A DNA stretch of 64,000 nt from Marinifilum_A sediminis (GCA_947496465.1 CANMCX010000015.1:24846-88845), one strand, 5' to 3'. Shown: positions 54,422 to 63,925, counted from the stretch's first letter. Notes: generated from the letters alone by a model not told the origin. Numbers and translations: made by a program.

Positions 54422-55141
54422 TTATTGTAATACAAATTTTATTACCGAAGTATAAGAAACTTTCACCGGTTTCCCTCTTTGCATTCCCGGTTGAAATTTA
54501 GGTAAATTTTTAATCACCCTTATAGCTTCTTTATCTAGAGAAGGATCAACACCTCTTAAAATTTCTACATTGTAAACACCACCATCTTTCCCAACTATAA
54601 ATTTCACAAAAACTCTACCAACAATTCCATTTTCCTGGGCAATTACCGGATATTTAATCTTAGAGTAAATGTACCGATAGAGTTCCTCATCTCCTTCCTT
54701 TTTATTTTTACAAATATCTGGACGGAAAATTGGCATTTCCTCTACGATTACAAAAATCTGAGCTTCATCATCAACCTCTTCTTCTGCAATAACTTCAATT
54801 GGTTGTTGAAATTCAATTTCTGTTTCCTGATCAATGTCGATTTCAATAATCTCTAATTCTTCTTCAACTTCAACATCATCATCAACTATTGTAATCACAT
54901 CGGTTACCCTGATTTTGGGAGGCAGTTTTGGTGGAACTTTTATCTCTTCCTGTCTGGTAATCGGTACCATTTCCTCATCAATTGTAAACTCACCAACTTG
55001 TTTAAAATCTACAACTTCTTTTACATTCGATTTCCATTCAAAAGAAATAAAGGTTATCGCCAGAGCCACAACTAATCCAATTTCAAAGAATAACGATTTA
55101 CGTTTTTCCAAATCAACATTTGGATTCTTCTTAGGTATCAT
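54422..55141 (-). CDS. TonB-family energy-transducer protein, paralog 1
   Basis: 239 residues. An N-terminal membrane anchor (about 16-35, LFFEIGLVVALAITFISFEW) is followed by an acidic linker (VDDDVEVEEELEIIEIDIDQETE) and a TonB C-terminal domain with IAQENGIVGRVFVKFIVGKDG and SLDKEAIRVIKNLPKFQPG. Classical TonB has a Pro-rich linker; here it is Asp/Glu-rich. It transmits the proton motive force to outer-membrane receptors, or a related peptidase role. Tandem with two further paralogs. Confidence 0.86.
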   Translation of the reverse strand: MIPKKNPNVDLEKRKSLFFEIGLVVALAITFISFEWKSNVKEVVDFKQVGEFTIDEEMVPITRQEEIKVPPKLPPKIRVTDVITIVDDDVEVEEELEIIEIDIDQETEIEFQQPIEVIAEEEVDDEAQIFVIVEEMPIFRPDICKNKKEGDEELYRYIYSKIKYPVIAQENGIVGRVFVKFIVGKDGGVYNVEILRGVDPSLDKEAIRVIKNLPKFQPGMQRGKPVKVSYTSVIKFVLQ

Positions 55142-55327
55142 AGCTAAAGATTTTTAAGGTAACATGACGATAAAAATAGAACCGCAAGCCTAGCACTTAA
55201 GTAAGCTGTTTTGTATTAGGTTGCGGATCTTATGAGAGAATGAATTCAATGAACGTTGTGCTAATTGATAATACGAAATTTAAGCTTTATAGTTTCGGAA
55301 AAAATCTTTCTATAATGATTAATTTGA

Positions 55328-56038
55328 TTATTGCAATTTGAAATTCACATAAGCCGAATAGTAAACTGGAACAGCCTTATTTCTTTGCATTCCTGCTTTA
55401 AACTTAGGAAGCTTTTTTATGACACGGATCACCTCCTTATCGAGCGATGGATCAACAGAACGAGTAATTTCTATGTTACCTATATCTCCATTTTTTGTTA
55501 CCACAAATCTTACAAAAACCTTACCCTCAATACAAGATTCTTGAGCTATGGCGGGATACTTTACCATTTTTTGAACTGTTCTGAATAAATCTATCTGTCC
55601 TTCTTCAAAAGTTCTATTTTTGGAAGGATTAAAAATTGGCATATCTTCAACAATTACAAAAGTCGTCACCTCGTCATCTTCTATAACATCATCAAAGACA
55701 GGTAAAGGAATATCTTCACCAGGATCACCAAAAGAGTCTTCAGGCTCATAAGGATCAACCTCATCATCATCATCTACTACTAATGGATCTAATAATACCA
55801 ATTTCTTAATTTTTGGTGGTTCATTAGGCTTTTCGGGTTCCCTAAAAGTAACCGGAATTAGCTCATCTGTAACGTCCCAAGCTACAAAATCTATATCCTC
55901 TGCCTCTTCCATAGGAACCCGATATTCGAAAGCCATTAATACAAACAAAAAACTAAATACAAAACCGAATTGTAAAAACAATACTCTTTTTCTTTCAAGA
56001 TTATATTTTGGATTCTTTTTCTCTTTCATAGTTTTCAA
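55328..56038 (-). CDS. TonB-family energy-transducer protein, paralog 2
   Basis: 236 residues with the same plan: N-terminal membrane segment (RKRVLFLQFGFVFSFLFVLMAFEY), an acidic linker (VDDDDEVDPYEPEDSFGDPG), and a TonB domain (IAQESCIEGKVFVRFVVTKNG, VDPSLDKEVIRVIKKLPKFKAG). The RN-K-A-V-P-V-Y-Y-S-A ending differs from the other two, so the receptors touched could differ. 187 bases separate it from paralog 1. Confidence 0.85.
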   Translation of the reverse strand: MKTMKEKKNPKYNLERKRVLFLQFGFVFSFLFVLMAFEYRVPMEEAEDIDFVAWDVTDELIPVTFREPEKPNEPPKIKKLVLLDPLVVDDDDEVDPYEPEDSFGDPGEDIPLPVFDDVIEDDEVTTFVIVEDMPIFNPSKNRTFEEGQIDLFRTVQKMVKYPAIAQESCIEGKVFVRFVVTKNGDIGNIEITRSVDPSLDKEVIRVIKKLPKFKAGMQRNKAVPVYYSAYVNFKLQ

Positions 56039-56107
56039 TTTTAATGAAACAATCTATTTTCTTTTAAATCTTAAACTATTTTTTTAGTTATACTGGATAA
56101 AAAAATA

Positions 56108-56812
56108 TCACTGCAAAACAAACGATATGTATCCGCTAAACCAAACACTAGCAGGTCTGTTTCGCTGCATGCCAGGCTTAAACTTCGGTAAGTTTCTAAC
56201 AACTCTAATCGCTTCTTTATCCAATGCTGGGTCAACCGATCTAACTACCTGTACATTTGTAATATCTCCTGTTTTTGAAACAACAAATTTTACAAAAACT
56301 TTCCCTTGAATACCATTCTCTTGCGCAATAATTGGGTATTTGGTCATTTTCTGCATGGTTATAAACAAATCCCTCAATCCCTCTTCGTAAGTTTTATTCT
56401 TTCGTGGATTAAAAATTGGCATATTTTCAACTCTTACAAATGGAGTATCTTCATCAATAATTTCCTCTTCTTCTACAACATCCTGTATATCATATGAATC
56501 ATCTTCCGAAGCATCAGAATCTACAATTTCCAAATCATCCTCCTCATCTTCATCTTCTGTTATCATTATATCTAACAGATCTAATTTTTTAACCTTGATC
56601 TCTTGTTTAGGTTTTTCTTTATCTTGTACGGTAATGGGAATCATTTCATCTAATTCTTCAAGAGGATCAAAATCAAGTACAGCTGTTTCTTCAATTGGGG
56701 TTTTGTATTCAAAAGCTGCAAAAACAATAGCAAAACTCAATAAGAAACCGATCTGTAGAAACATAGATCTTTTCTTTTCTAAATCGTGGCGTGGGTTTTT
56801 CTTAATTTCCAT
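56108..56812 (-). CDS. TonB-family energy-transducer protein, paralog 3
   Basis: 234 residues from ATG 56812; a longer frame starts at 56836 and adds 8 residues. Anchor (about 13-31), strongly acidic linker (TEDEDEEDDLEIVDSDASED), then the TonB domain IIAQENGIQGKVFVKFVVSKTG with VDPALDKEAIRVVRNLPKFKPGMQ. It lies 101 bases from the M56/TonB gene. Three copies with this layout in a row suggest repeated duplication. Confidence 0.85.
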   Translation of the reverse strand: MEIKKNPRHDLEKKRSMFLQIGFLLSFAIVFAAFEYKTPIEETAVLDFDPLEELDEMIPITVQDKEKPKQEIKVKKLDLLDIMITEDEDEEDDLEIVDSDASEDDSYDIQDVVEEEEIIDEDTPFVRVENMPIFNPRKNKTYEEGLRDLFITMQKMTKYPIIAQENGIQGKVFVKFVVSKTGDITNVQVVRSVDPALDKEAIRVVRNLPKFKPGMQRNRPASVWFSGYISFVLQ

Positions 56813-56912
56813 AATATTGATTTTTTGGTTAGACAATAAATTGGTTTATTTTTTTCTCCTAAAAAAATAGTTACTGAACTAAATTCTTAGTTAATATACG
56901 TAAAAAAATTTA

Positions 56913-58739
56913 TTAATTCAAAGCAAAACGAATAGGAATTGTATAACTAACTGCAACTTTAGTTCCATTTTGTTCTCCTGGAGACCATTTTGGCATTGCA
57001 TTAACCATGCGTAAGGCTTCCGTATTTAACTCAACATTTGCACCTTTAAGCACATATGCATCCGATACACTACCATCTTCATTCACCATAAATTTCACAA
57101 ATACATACCCCTCATATCCTTGTTCTGCTGCTAAAACAGGATATTTTACATTTCGTGCAATATATTTACGCAATGCGATTCGTCCACCTGGAAATTCTGG
57201 CAATTTTTCTGCAACAATATATCCATTCGATTTAGAAACACTTTCTTTTAGCTTAAGTACGTTATCCAGATGATAATCTGATGCATTTTTAATTTTTGCA
57301 ACTAATGGTTCAGGTGTATTGATGGATTCAACTCTAAAATTATTTAGCTCAAAATTAACAGGGAATGAATAAGCCACATTTACAAAACTTCCCTTGTTTT
57401 TTCCAGGCTTCCAATCAGGCAATTCTGAAATTACCCTTTTAGCTTCAGCATTTAAGCTAGGATGTTCACTACGTATTACATTAACATTCTTTACATTTCC
57501 CTCTTTTCCTACTACAAAAGATACAAACACTCTTCCTTCTATTCCATTCAATTGAGCCTTGTCAGGATAGTTAATCTTACTCTTGATAAATTTTTGAAGA
57601 GCCTTAATACCACCAGGGTAAACAGGCATTACATCAGCAATATGATATACCTTATTTGGGTTCACTTTATCCTTATGCTCCAGACTTCTAATAGCATGAG
57701 CGTTGTTTTTATTTGTAAATGTAAACTCATCTTTCGAATCTAATGAGTAAATATCACTCGAGAATGAATAAAATCGTTTTAAATCTGAAGAAACAAATTC
57801 ACTAATTGAAAAATTTGTCGATAATTTCTCTTTTTCTTCAATGGTGAAAGCAAAAGCTGAAAACAAAACCGCAAAAATTGGAAGTAAGAGTAATAACTTA
57901 ACCAGAGCAATTTTTGGTGTTTTAATTTTCCCTAGCATAGAAATTCTCTTCTTTAGAGTAGATTGCCCGAAATTATTTGCCAATCTAAATAATTCTCCTC
58001 CTGCAAATTGATTGACAATGTGCATTTTGTACTCATTGGCATTTATGTGTCCCTTAACAACACGATCATCCGCCAGATATTCATGGACTTCTTGTAATGA
58101 AGATTTATACATCCACACAAATGGATTCAACCAAAATAAAACAGATAGAACCTCAATGATTATTAAATCGAATGTATGCAATTCATCTACATGAACTCTT
58201 TCATGCGCCAGTATGGAATTAAATTCAGGTTTTCCATAATCCTCTTTGCAAATGAAAATTGAATTTAAAAATGAAAATGGCGGATAATTGTCTTTCATTA
58301 CCACCAATTGCACTCCATCTTTTTTAATTCTTTTATTGGTTCTGCTCCATATCAGAAGCTGAATTAAATTTTTCAGAAAACGAACCGATAATAATAAAGC
58401 CCCTATAAAATATATAAAACCAAGGTATTGATACCAGCTATATGATTTCTCAACAATTGGAGTAACAACCACCTCTCCTAACATATTACTATTTAGATAT
58501 TGATGAGAAGTAACTACAACTGCCTCAATCATTGCCAAATCAACAGTTGCTGAACCACTTTCGGGCTGAAATGGAATTTTTAAAGATGGGATAAGTAACG
58601 AAGCGGCTAAAGTCAACAACAAAAACACACGATTGACCCTAAAGAAAGTATCTCTCTTAAGGAACAACGAATACAAAGCATAAAAAAATGCCATGCAAAT
58701 TGTTGATTGAAGAAAATATAAAATAATGCCTGTTACCAT
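56913..58739 (-). CDS. M56-family metallopeptidase with two TonB C-terminal domains
   Basis: 608 residues. The N-terminal half is BlaR1/MecR1-like, with several membrane segments and the zinc motif LAHERVHVDELHTFD (HExxH, near 176-180). The second half has two TonB-type domains, about 365-465 (VMPVYPGGIKALQKFI, GRVFVSFVVGKEG) and about 510-608 (KLPEFPGGRIALRKYI, GYVFVKFMVNEDG). It is followed 8 bases later by a BlaI gene, so it forms a sensor-protease/repressor pair. A link to beta-lactams is not proven; no beta-lactamase is present. Confidence 0.87.
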   Translation of the reverse strand: MVTGIILYFLQSTICMAFFYALYSLFLKRDTFFRVNRVFLLLTLAASLLIPSLKIPFQPESGSATVDLAMIEAVVVTSHQYLNSNMLGEVVVTPIVEKSYSWYQYLGFIYFIGALLLSVRFLKNLIQLLIWSRTNKRIKKDGVQLVVMKDNYPPFSFLNSIFICKEDYGKPEFNSILAHERVHVDELHTFDLIIIEVLSVLFWLNPFVWMYKSSLQEVHEYLADDRVVKGHINANEYKMHIVNQFAGGELFRLANNFGQSTLKKRISMLGKIKTPKIALVKLLLLLPIFAVLFSAFAFTIEEKEKLSTNFSISEFVSSDLKRFYSFSSDIYSLDSKDEFTFTNKNNAHAIRSLEHKDKVNPNKVYHIADVMPVYPGGIKALQKFIKSKINYPDKAQLNGIEGRVFVSFVVGKEGNVKNVNVIRSEHPSLNAEAKRVISELPDWKPGKNKGSFVNVAYSFPVNFELNNFRVESINTPEPLVAKIKNASDYHLDNVLKLKESVSKSNGYIVAEKLPEFPGGRIALRKYIARNVKYPVLAAEQGYEGYVFVKFMVNEDGSVSDAYVLKGANVELNTEALRMVNAMPKWSPGEQNGTKVAVSYTIPIRFALN

Positions 58740-58747
58740 TCAAATTT

Positions 58748-59125
58748 TTAGCTATCGCTTTGTCTTTTAATTTGTTCTTCTACCATTCTTTTTACCTCTT
58801 CCAGCTCAGATAAACTAACTTGTTCCTCTTTAGCAAAAAATGAAACCATATCACGATACGAATTGGAAAAGTAATTTCGCACAAAACCTTTCATAAACTT
58901 TCTGGTATATTCTTTTTTTGTAATCAGAGGATGGTAACGATGACTTTTACCATAAGCTACGTGACCAACAAATCCTTTTTTTTCGAGGATTCTAACAATA
59001 GTAGAAACGGTATTATAGGCAGGTTTAGGTTCAGGTATCAGTTCAATTACCTCCTTTACAAATGCACTTTCTAATTCCCATAGAATTTGCATCACCTGTT
59101 CTTCCGCTCTTGTTAATTCTTTCAT
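58748..59125 (-). CDS. BlaI/MecI-family transcriptional repressor
   Basis: 125 residues from ATG 59125; a longer frame at 59155 adds 10 residues. Winged helix-turn-helix: LTRAEEQVMQILWELES, AYNTVSTIVRILEKKGFVGH and YHPLITKKEYTRKFM, the BlaI pattern. These repressors bind as dimers to TACA-N-TGTA-type operators and are inactivated when the paired M56 protein cleaves them. No clear canonical operator was seen in 59126-59260. It leads the BlaI-M56 operon. Confidence 0.9.
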   Translation of the reverse strand: MKELTRAEEQVMQILWELESAFVKEVIELIPEPKPAYNTVSTIVRILEKKGFVGHVAYGKSHRYHPLITKKEYTRKFMKGFVRNYFSNSYRDMVSFFAKEEQVSLSELEEVKRMVEEQIKRQSDS

Positions 59126-59199
59126 TGTTTTTTGTTTTGTATAAAAGTGGGACATTGATCTTTAAAAAGAATAGGATTAGTTTTCTCAGATCATAGACA

Positions 59200-59230
59200 T
59201 AAATATAGAACTATCTTTTTAGTTTTGCAA
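59200..59230 (-). promoter_or_regulatory. Promoter of the blaI-M56 operon
   Basis: On the minus strand TTGC (59230-59227) lies 19 bases upstream of TATATTTA (59207-59200), close to the TAnnTTTG -7 box with A in place of the last G. About 75 bases before the ATG at 59125. Confidence 0.5.
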
Positions 59231-59296
59231 GGATATATTAATAATAGAATTGCCAAAAAATTACAACCAACTATTATACAGACCTATAAAGTCAAA

Positions 59297-60079
59297 TTAA
59301 ATTTCAATCTGAAACGCATCAGCATCAAGTAGTACCGGAAATTTCTTTCTAAAATCCTTTAAATCTTTCAAGTTTAATTCCGAGGAAATAATTTCAGATT
59401 TATTATCCTCGCATTTTGCAATAAGTTTTCCCTTGGCATCAATAAAACATGTATCTCCTTTATAGGTCAGGTTCAATCCATCTTCACCAATACGATTAAC
59501 ACCTGCAACATAGGTTTGATTTTCAATAGCTCTTGCCTTTAATAACGTATTCCAGACCTCTCTTCTTGCCGATGGCCAGTTGGCAACATAAATAAGCAGA
59601 TCATAATTATTCGTATTTCTACTCCAAACAGGAAACCGAAGATCATAACAAACCAAAGGACAAATACGCCAATTGCCAATTTTAAAAACCTTACGCTCTT
59701 TACCGGCAGAGAAATGCTTATTCTCCTCTCCCATCCTAAACAAGTGTCTTTTATCGTAACTGCACATTACACCGGATTGATTAACAACATACAATCTATT
59801 AAAGTATTGTCCTTGCTCTTCAACAATTATGCTACCAACAATAACAGTGTGGAGTTTTGAAGCTTGCTTCTGCATCCAGCCCAACGTAATAGCTTCATAC
59901 GGAGCAATTCGTTCCTTTTCATTCATTAAAAAACCCGAAGTAAACATTTCAGGTAAAATCACTAAGTCCGTTTTTTCATTTAAACCAACAAGTAACTTGG
60001 ATAAATGATTTAAATTTTCTTCTACATCTCCCCATTCTAATGAAGATTGAATCAAACTCACATTCAATAAATCAGTCAT
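59297..60079 (-). CDS. Nitrilase-superfamily omega-amidase-like hydrolase
   Basis: 260 residues with the Glu-Lys-Cys triad of the family: VILPEMFTSGF (Glu44), YDKRHLFRMGEE (Lys about 113) and CPLVCYDLRFPVWS (Cys about 147). The MFTSGFLM stretch is characteristic of YafV-type omega-amidases, which remove ammonia from ketoglutaramate and ketosuccinamate. Length is normal for that group. It lies 10 bases after the acyltransferase gene upstream and may share its transcript. Confidence 0.85.
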   Translation of the reverse strand: MTDLLNVSLIQSSLEWGDVEENLNHLSKLLVGLNEKTDLVILPEMFTSGFLMNEKERIAPYEAITLGWMQKQASKLHTVIVGSIIVEEQGQYFNRLYVVNQSGVMCSYDKRHLFRMGEENKHFSAGKERKVFKIGNWRICPLVCYDLRFPVWSRNTNNYDLLIYVANWPSARREVWNTLLKARAIENQTYVAGVNRIGEDGLNLTYKGDTCFIDAKGKLIAKCEDNKSEIISSELNLKDLKDFRKKFPVLLDADAFQIEI

Positions 60080-60089
60080 ATCAGCAATT

Positions 60090-60638
60090 CTATAATCCTG
60101 TGGAGAATTTCTCCGGATATTTTGGTTTGCAACCTATATAAGCACTCTTAATATACTTCATATCTTTCTCAACATCCCCCGTAGGATAAAAAGCTTCGCC
60201 ACATGTTAAGCTCTTTTCTTCATAATCAATTTTCGCCAAATAAATTGGCACATTAGCCTTTAAGGCAATATAGTAAAATCCTCTCTTCCATTCAGTTCTC
60301 AAACTTCGGCTACCTTCAGGCGAAAGTGAAAGGTAAAGAGAATCTCTTTTTGCAAATTCCTCAGCCAACTGATCCGTCATATTTCCCTTTTTCGATCGAT
60401 CAATGGGAATTACTCCCCATGATTTTAAAAGGTACTTTATAGGAAAAACATACATCTCTTTTTTCATTAAAATAGTTGTTTTTATTCCATAAGCTAAGAA
60501 AGTAAGTTTTCCCCAAACAAAATCCCAATTTGAAGTATGCGGTACCGCAATTATTACTGCTTTTTTAATCTCCGGAATTTCACCTATGTATTTCCAACCA
60601 AACATTTTCATGATCAGTCTGCTTAATTTTGCTCTCAT
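60090..60638 (-). CDS. 1-acyl-glycerol-3-phosphate acyltransferase-like protein
   Basis: 182 residues. PlsC-type motifs are AVPHTSNWDFVWG (HX4D, near 35-40), PIDRSKKGNM, LSPEGSRSL, and VPIYLAKIDYE. It transfers acyl chains to lysophosphatidate in the inner membrane, although short HX4D proteins may acylate other lipids. It is divergent from the YitT gene, with the shared gap 60639-60819 likely holding both promoters. Confidence 0.85.
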   Translation of the reverse strand: MRAKLSRLIMKMFGWKYIGEIPEIKKAVIIAVPHTSNWDFVWGKLTFLAYGIKTTILMKKEMYVFPIKYLLKSWGVIPIDRSKKGNMTDQLAEEFAKRDSLYLSLSPEGSRSLRTEWKRGFYYIALKANVPIYLAKIDYEEKSLTCGEAFYPTGDVEKDMKYIKSAYIGCKPKYPEKFSTGL

Positions 60639-60819
60639 TTTTATGTATTAATATTTGTATTGCAAAACAATCAATTCTTTGTTTGTAAAACAACTCCTCA
60701 TTATCCTTTTTCCACTAAAAGGTGCAAAAAGCGTAAAGAATTCTAATAAAAATTATTATTTTTTAGGAAATCTTACTAATCTTACGCATTATTATCAACC
60801 ACAAAAAAAATTACTGATT

Positions 60820-61827
60820 TTGGCTTTTCTACAAAAGGACTCTATATTTTCGGGGAAATGGTTTTATAATTATTCTCTAGTATTTGCCGGTGCATTTATT
60901 ATGGCTGCCGGATTTGTTTTTTTTATCGTTCCCTACGATTTAGTTCCTGGTAGTATATACGGAATTGGAATTGTTATTAACAAACTGACTGTAGGTTTAT
61001 TTCCTCAAGGATTATTCGGTGCACTTAATCCAGATGATTATACTGGGTTTTTCTCAGGATTGCTATATCATTTTATGGATTACTCCAATGATTTATTCCG
61101 ACGCTTTGGTGGTGGAATTCCCGTTGGAATTGCCAGTTTGGCTATAAATATTCCTTTAAGTTTTATTGGTGTTAAGATATTAGGTCCGAGATTTGGGATA
61201 AAAACAGTCATCTCGTTTATTCTTTGTGCACTTTTTATTGATACACTTACAGCTTGGTGGGGAGTTATTCCATTAGTTGATGATGTTTTGTTATCGTGTA
61301 TTTTTGGAGGTATTTTAATTGGTTTTGGTTTGGGTTTAATTCTTAAAGCCAGAGCAACATCTGCCGGCTCAGATATTCTAGCAATGATTACCGCTAAGTA
61401 CCTTAAAATGCCTTTAGGGCAAACTGTAATTTATATCGATTCATTAATTGTTCTATGTAGTTTGTATATTAAACCTGATTGGCAAATTCCACTTTATTCA
61501 TGGATTGTTGTGTTCATTATCGGAAAAGTTATTGATATAACTATGCAAGGTTCTAATTATGAAAAGGCTTTGTTCATTATATCAGACAAATACGAAGAAA
61601 TTAAGGATAAAGTAATTGGTGATATGAATAGAGGCGGCACCTTTTTAAAAGGTACTGGAATGTATGATGGTAGTGAAAAAAATATGATTTTTATGGTTGT
61701 TAATCGCCGTGAACTGTCAATGCTACAGGACTACATCCATTCCATTGACTCTAACGCTTTTATAACCGTAATGGAAACAAATGAAATATTAGGGAAAGGC
61801 TTCAAATCTCTTAACGATAGATCTTAA
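60820..61827 (+). CDS. YitT-family membrane protein
   Basis: 335 residues with the TTG at 60820 as start, giving MAFLQKDSIFSGKWFYNYSL, which matches how YitT proteins of Bacteroidota begin. A longer frame from TTG 60655 adds a basic leader that overlaps the likely divergent promoter. Five or six membrane segments (FAGAFIMAAGFVFFIVPY, YGIGIVINKL, IPVGIASLAINIPLSFIGV, GILIGFGLGLIL, ATSAGSDILAM) precede a cytosolic DUF2179 domain (about 240-335, MNRGGTFLKGTGMY). Function unknown. Confidence 0.82.
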   Translation: MAFLQKDSIFSGKWFYNYSLVFAGAFIMAAGFVFFIVPYDLVPGSIYGIGIVINKLTVGLFPQGLFGALNPDDYTGFFSGLLYHFMDYSNDLFRRFGGGIPVGIASLAINIPLSFIGVKILGPRFGIKTVISFILCALFIDTLTAWWGVIPLVDDVLLSCIFGGILIGFGLGLILKARATSAGSDILAMITAKYLKMPLGQTVIYIDSLIVLCSLYIKPDWQIPLYSWIVVFIIGKVIDITMQGSNYEKALFIISDKYEEIKDKVIGDMNRGGTFLKGTGMYDGSEKNMIFMVVNRRELSMLQDYIHSIDSNAFITVMETNEILGKGFKSLNDRS

Positions 61828-61836
61828 GAATTAACA

Positions 61837-62580
61837 TTATTCACCCATTAGAAAAAACCTAGATAATGACTTTCTCCAGTTATCATTCTGTAATTCCTTT
61901 ATCTTTACATTCAATAAATCAGTGTAATGTTTAGGCATTTCACAACCTCCAACTTCTAGAAACAACTTAAACAATTCACAATCTGCCTCCGGAATTTCTG
62001 TTAAATCCATTCTTAAAATGTATATTCTCAGTTTCTCCTCTTCTTCTAGAGTAGTATTTCCTGAATAATACTTTAGTAAGAATTCGTGACAATTCATATC
62101 ATTTAAAATGCCTTTAGGATCAATCTTAGCTCGAATTAATTTTCGTGTATTTGCTAATATAGATATTACATTATTTATCCCTAAACCAACCACAATTGAG
62201 ATTTCATCGATACTTAATCTTGTCAGTGATCGAAGGCACATTACCTCTGCCTGAACAGGTGCCAGATCTTTTATAAGTTTGCAAAACAAATCTAACACCG
62301 GATTAACTTCCAATTCTGTTGATCCATTCTGCACTGCTGATTGCCTACAATAAGATGCTTTATTTTTGGCCAAATTACGCGCTACTTTAAATGCGTAGGT
62401 TATTTCTGTATGTGAAAAATTCTTTCTTTTTTTCCAGCATTCCTCTATCGTTAAAGAAACAACCTCCATTGTTTCTTCAGGATTTTTTAAAATACAAAAA
62501 ACGTAACTGTATATCTTATTCGCATTGGAAAAGATAAACGTATTAAAATGAGATTTATCCATTAAGTATGTAGTAGTCAT
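61837..62580 (-). CDS. Sigma-70-like (ECF) factor with anti-sigma-like C-terminal tail
   Basis: 247 residues. Residues about 10-75 resemble sigma region 2 (YSYVFCILKNPEETMEVV, ITYAFKVARNLAKNKAS) and about 100-155 resemble region 4 (APVQAEVMCLRSLTRLSIDEISIVVGL, ILANTRKLIRAKI). The last 85 residues (MNCHEFLLKYYSGNTTLEEEEKL, then AELP-like DCELFKLF and MPKHYTDLL) look like the N-terminal cytosolic part of an anti-sigma protein of Bacteroidota. I read the gene as a fusion, but a degenerate regulator is possible. Confidence 0.65.
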   Translation of the reverse strand: MTTTYLMDKSHFNTFIFSNANKIYSYVFCILKNPEETMEVVSLTIEECWKKRKNFSHTEITYAFKVARNLAKNKASYCRQSAVQNGSTELEVNPVLDLFCKLIKDLAPVQAEVMCLRSLTRLSIDEISIVVGLGINNVISILANTRKLIRAKIDPKGILNDMNCHEFLLKYYSGNTTLEEEEKLRIYILRMDLTEIPEADCELFKLFLEVGGCEMPKHYTDLLNVKIKELQNDNWRKSLSRFFLMGE

Positions 62581-62644
62581 AGTTTAGTGACACATTGGTC
62601 ACAATAATCATTGTTTACTTGCAATAATTATAAATGTTACAGCT

Positions 62645-62680
62645 AAAAAAAACAAAACGAGTACTATTGCTAATACTCGT
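62645..62680 (-). terminator. Rho-independent terminator after the SDR gene
   Basis: On the minus strand ACGAGTA (62680-62674) pairs with TACTCGT (62663-62657), followed by a long T-rich run. Confidence 0.82.
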
Positions 62681-62695
62681 CAAAAATTCAATCCC

Positions 62696-63505
62696 TTACT
62701 TTAGTGGTGAATTGGGTTCTTTTGCCATATGATTGTAAGTTAATTTCTCTAATAAAGAAGGAAACCATTTTTTTAACCAAACCGTTATTTTTCCTTCTAC
62801 AAAAGTCATAATTAACTCTCGTTTACGTTTCACCACAGCTTTAGCAATTAATCGCGCACATTCTTCAGCACTCATCATTTTATCTTCGTCACGTGGAGTT
62901 TCTCCCTGACTTGAACCATCAGCCGTTAAGGCAACATTTCTTACGTTGGAAGCTGTAAATCCAGGTGCAGCTACCAATACGTGCACCCCAGTTTTTAAGT
63001 TCTCTACTCTTAATGTATCTAAAAAGCCACGAATAGCATATTTAGAAGCTGAGTATCCCGATCGTGCTGGTAAACCAATATATCCAGCAATAGAAATAAC
63101 ACCAACTACTGAGCCTTTTGCTTTAGTAATATATGGCATAGCATATTTGGTACAGTACACCGTTCCCCAGAAATTTACATCCATTAATTGTTTTAAAACC
63201 GATAGGTCTAAATCTGCAAAAAGTGCTCTCATGGATATTCCTGCATTGTTAATAAGAACATCGATAACTCCAAAACGCTCAATCGATTTTTCCATTAAAC
63301 CCTTACAATCCTCCTCAATGCTAACATCGGTTTTCACAGATAAAACTTCAGTGCCATTCGCCAATAATTCATTTTCAACTTCTTTCAATTTATCGGTATT
63401 ACGAGCTGCCAATACAACTTTCGATCCTCGGGATGCAAATTCAAATGCCAATGCTTTACCAATTCCAGATGAAGCTCCGGTTATTACTACAACTTTATTT
63501 TCCAT
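62696..63505 (-). CDS. Short-chain dehydrogenase/reductase
   Basis: 269 residues of the classical SDR fold: VVITGASSGIGKALAFEFA (cofactor loop), NNAGISM, and SGYSASKYAIRGFLDTLR with the Tyr-x3-Lys pair. VAAPGFTASN and a C-terminal SLLEKLTYN tail are typical of general SDRs of unknown substrate. Last gene before the tRNA, ending at its own terminator. Confidence 0.9.
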   Translation of the reverse strand: MENKVVVITGASSGIGKALAFEFASRGSKVVLAARNTDKLKEVENELLANGTEVLSVKTDVSIEEDCKGLMEKSIERFGVIDVLINNAGISMRALFADLDLSVLKQLMDVNFWGTVYCTKYAMPYITKAKGSVVGVISIAGYIGLPARSGYSASKYAIRGFLDTLRVENLKTGVHVLVAAPGFTASNVRNVALTADGSSQGETPRDEDKMMSAEECARLIAKAVVKRKRELIMTFVEGKITVWLKKWFPSLLEKLTYNHMAKEPNSPLK

Positions 63506-63863
63506 GAAGACGAATCGTTAAGAGTTAAATCTATTAAAATGGAATTTCTCAGTCATCAGATATAATATTAGATCCAATTTTAGCTGAAAAATTCGATCAC
63601 AAAATTAAAATTATTTTTCGTTTATGACGTTTTTTTCATTTTGAGATGCTCCAAAACTGCTAATTCTTTATTTTTAAAATTCGCTTACCAATTTGATTTT
63701 TTCACTCAAAAATCACCGTTATCATAAGCAAAACAAGAGTTTTTTCAAGATTTATATTTTTTTGCGTTTTTTTTTCATTTTTATATCAAATTGCCCGCCA
63801 ATACTATAAAGCAGGTAAGTATTGTTTACTGGTGTAAAAACCATTAATTTCGGCAAAATAGAG
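63506..63863. other. AT-rich intergenic region upstream of tRNA-Lys
   Basis: About 360 bases without a gene, between the divergent SDR start (63505) and the tRNA promoter. It presumably holds the SDR promoter; I see no other feature. Confidence 0.5.
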
Positions 63864-63895
63864 TTTGCGATTTCAATTTAATCGCTCTATATTTG
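63864..63895 (+). promoter_or_regulatory. Promoter of tRNA-Lys
   Basis: TTTG at 63864-63867, 20 bases, then TATATTTG at 63888-63895, a perfect TAnnTTTG -7 box. The tRNA begins 31 bases further on. One of the clearest Bacteroidota-type promoters in the window. Confidence 0.85.
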
Positions 63896-63925
63896 CATCG
63901 CTTTTGAAAACAAAGCATACACAAT

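Noticed and set aside
54422..59125. Beta-lactam resistance operon
   Set aside because: BlaI and an M56 protein are present but no beta-lactamase or penicillin-binding protein gene is adjacent, so a resistance role cannot be stated.
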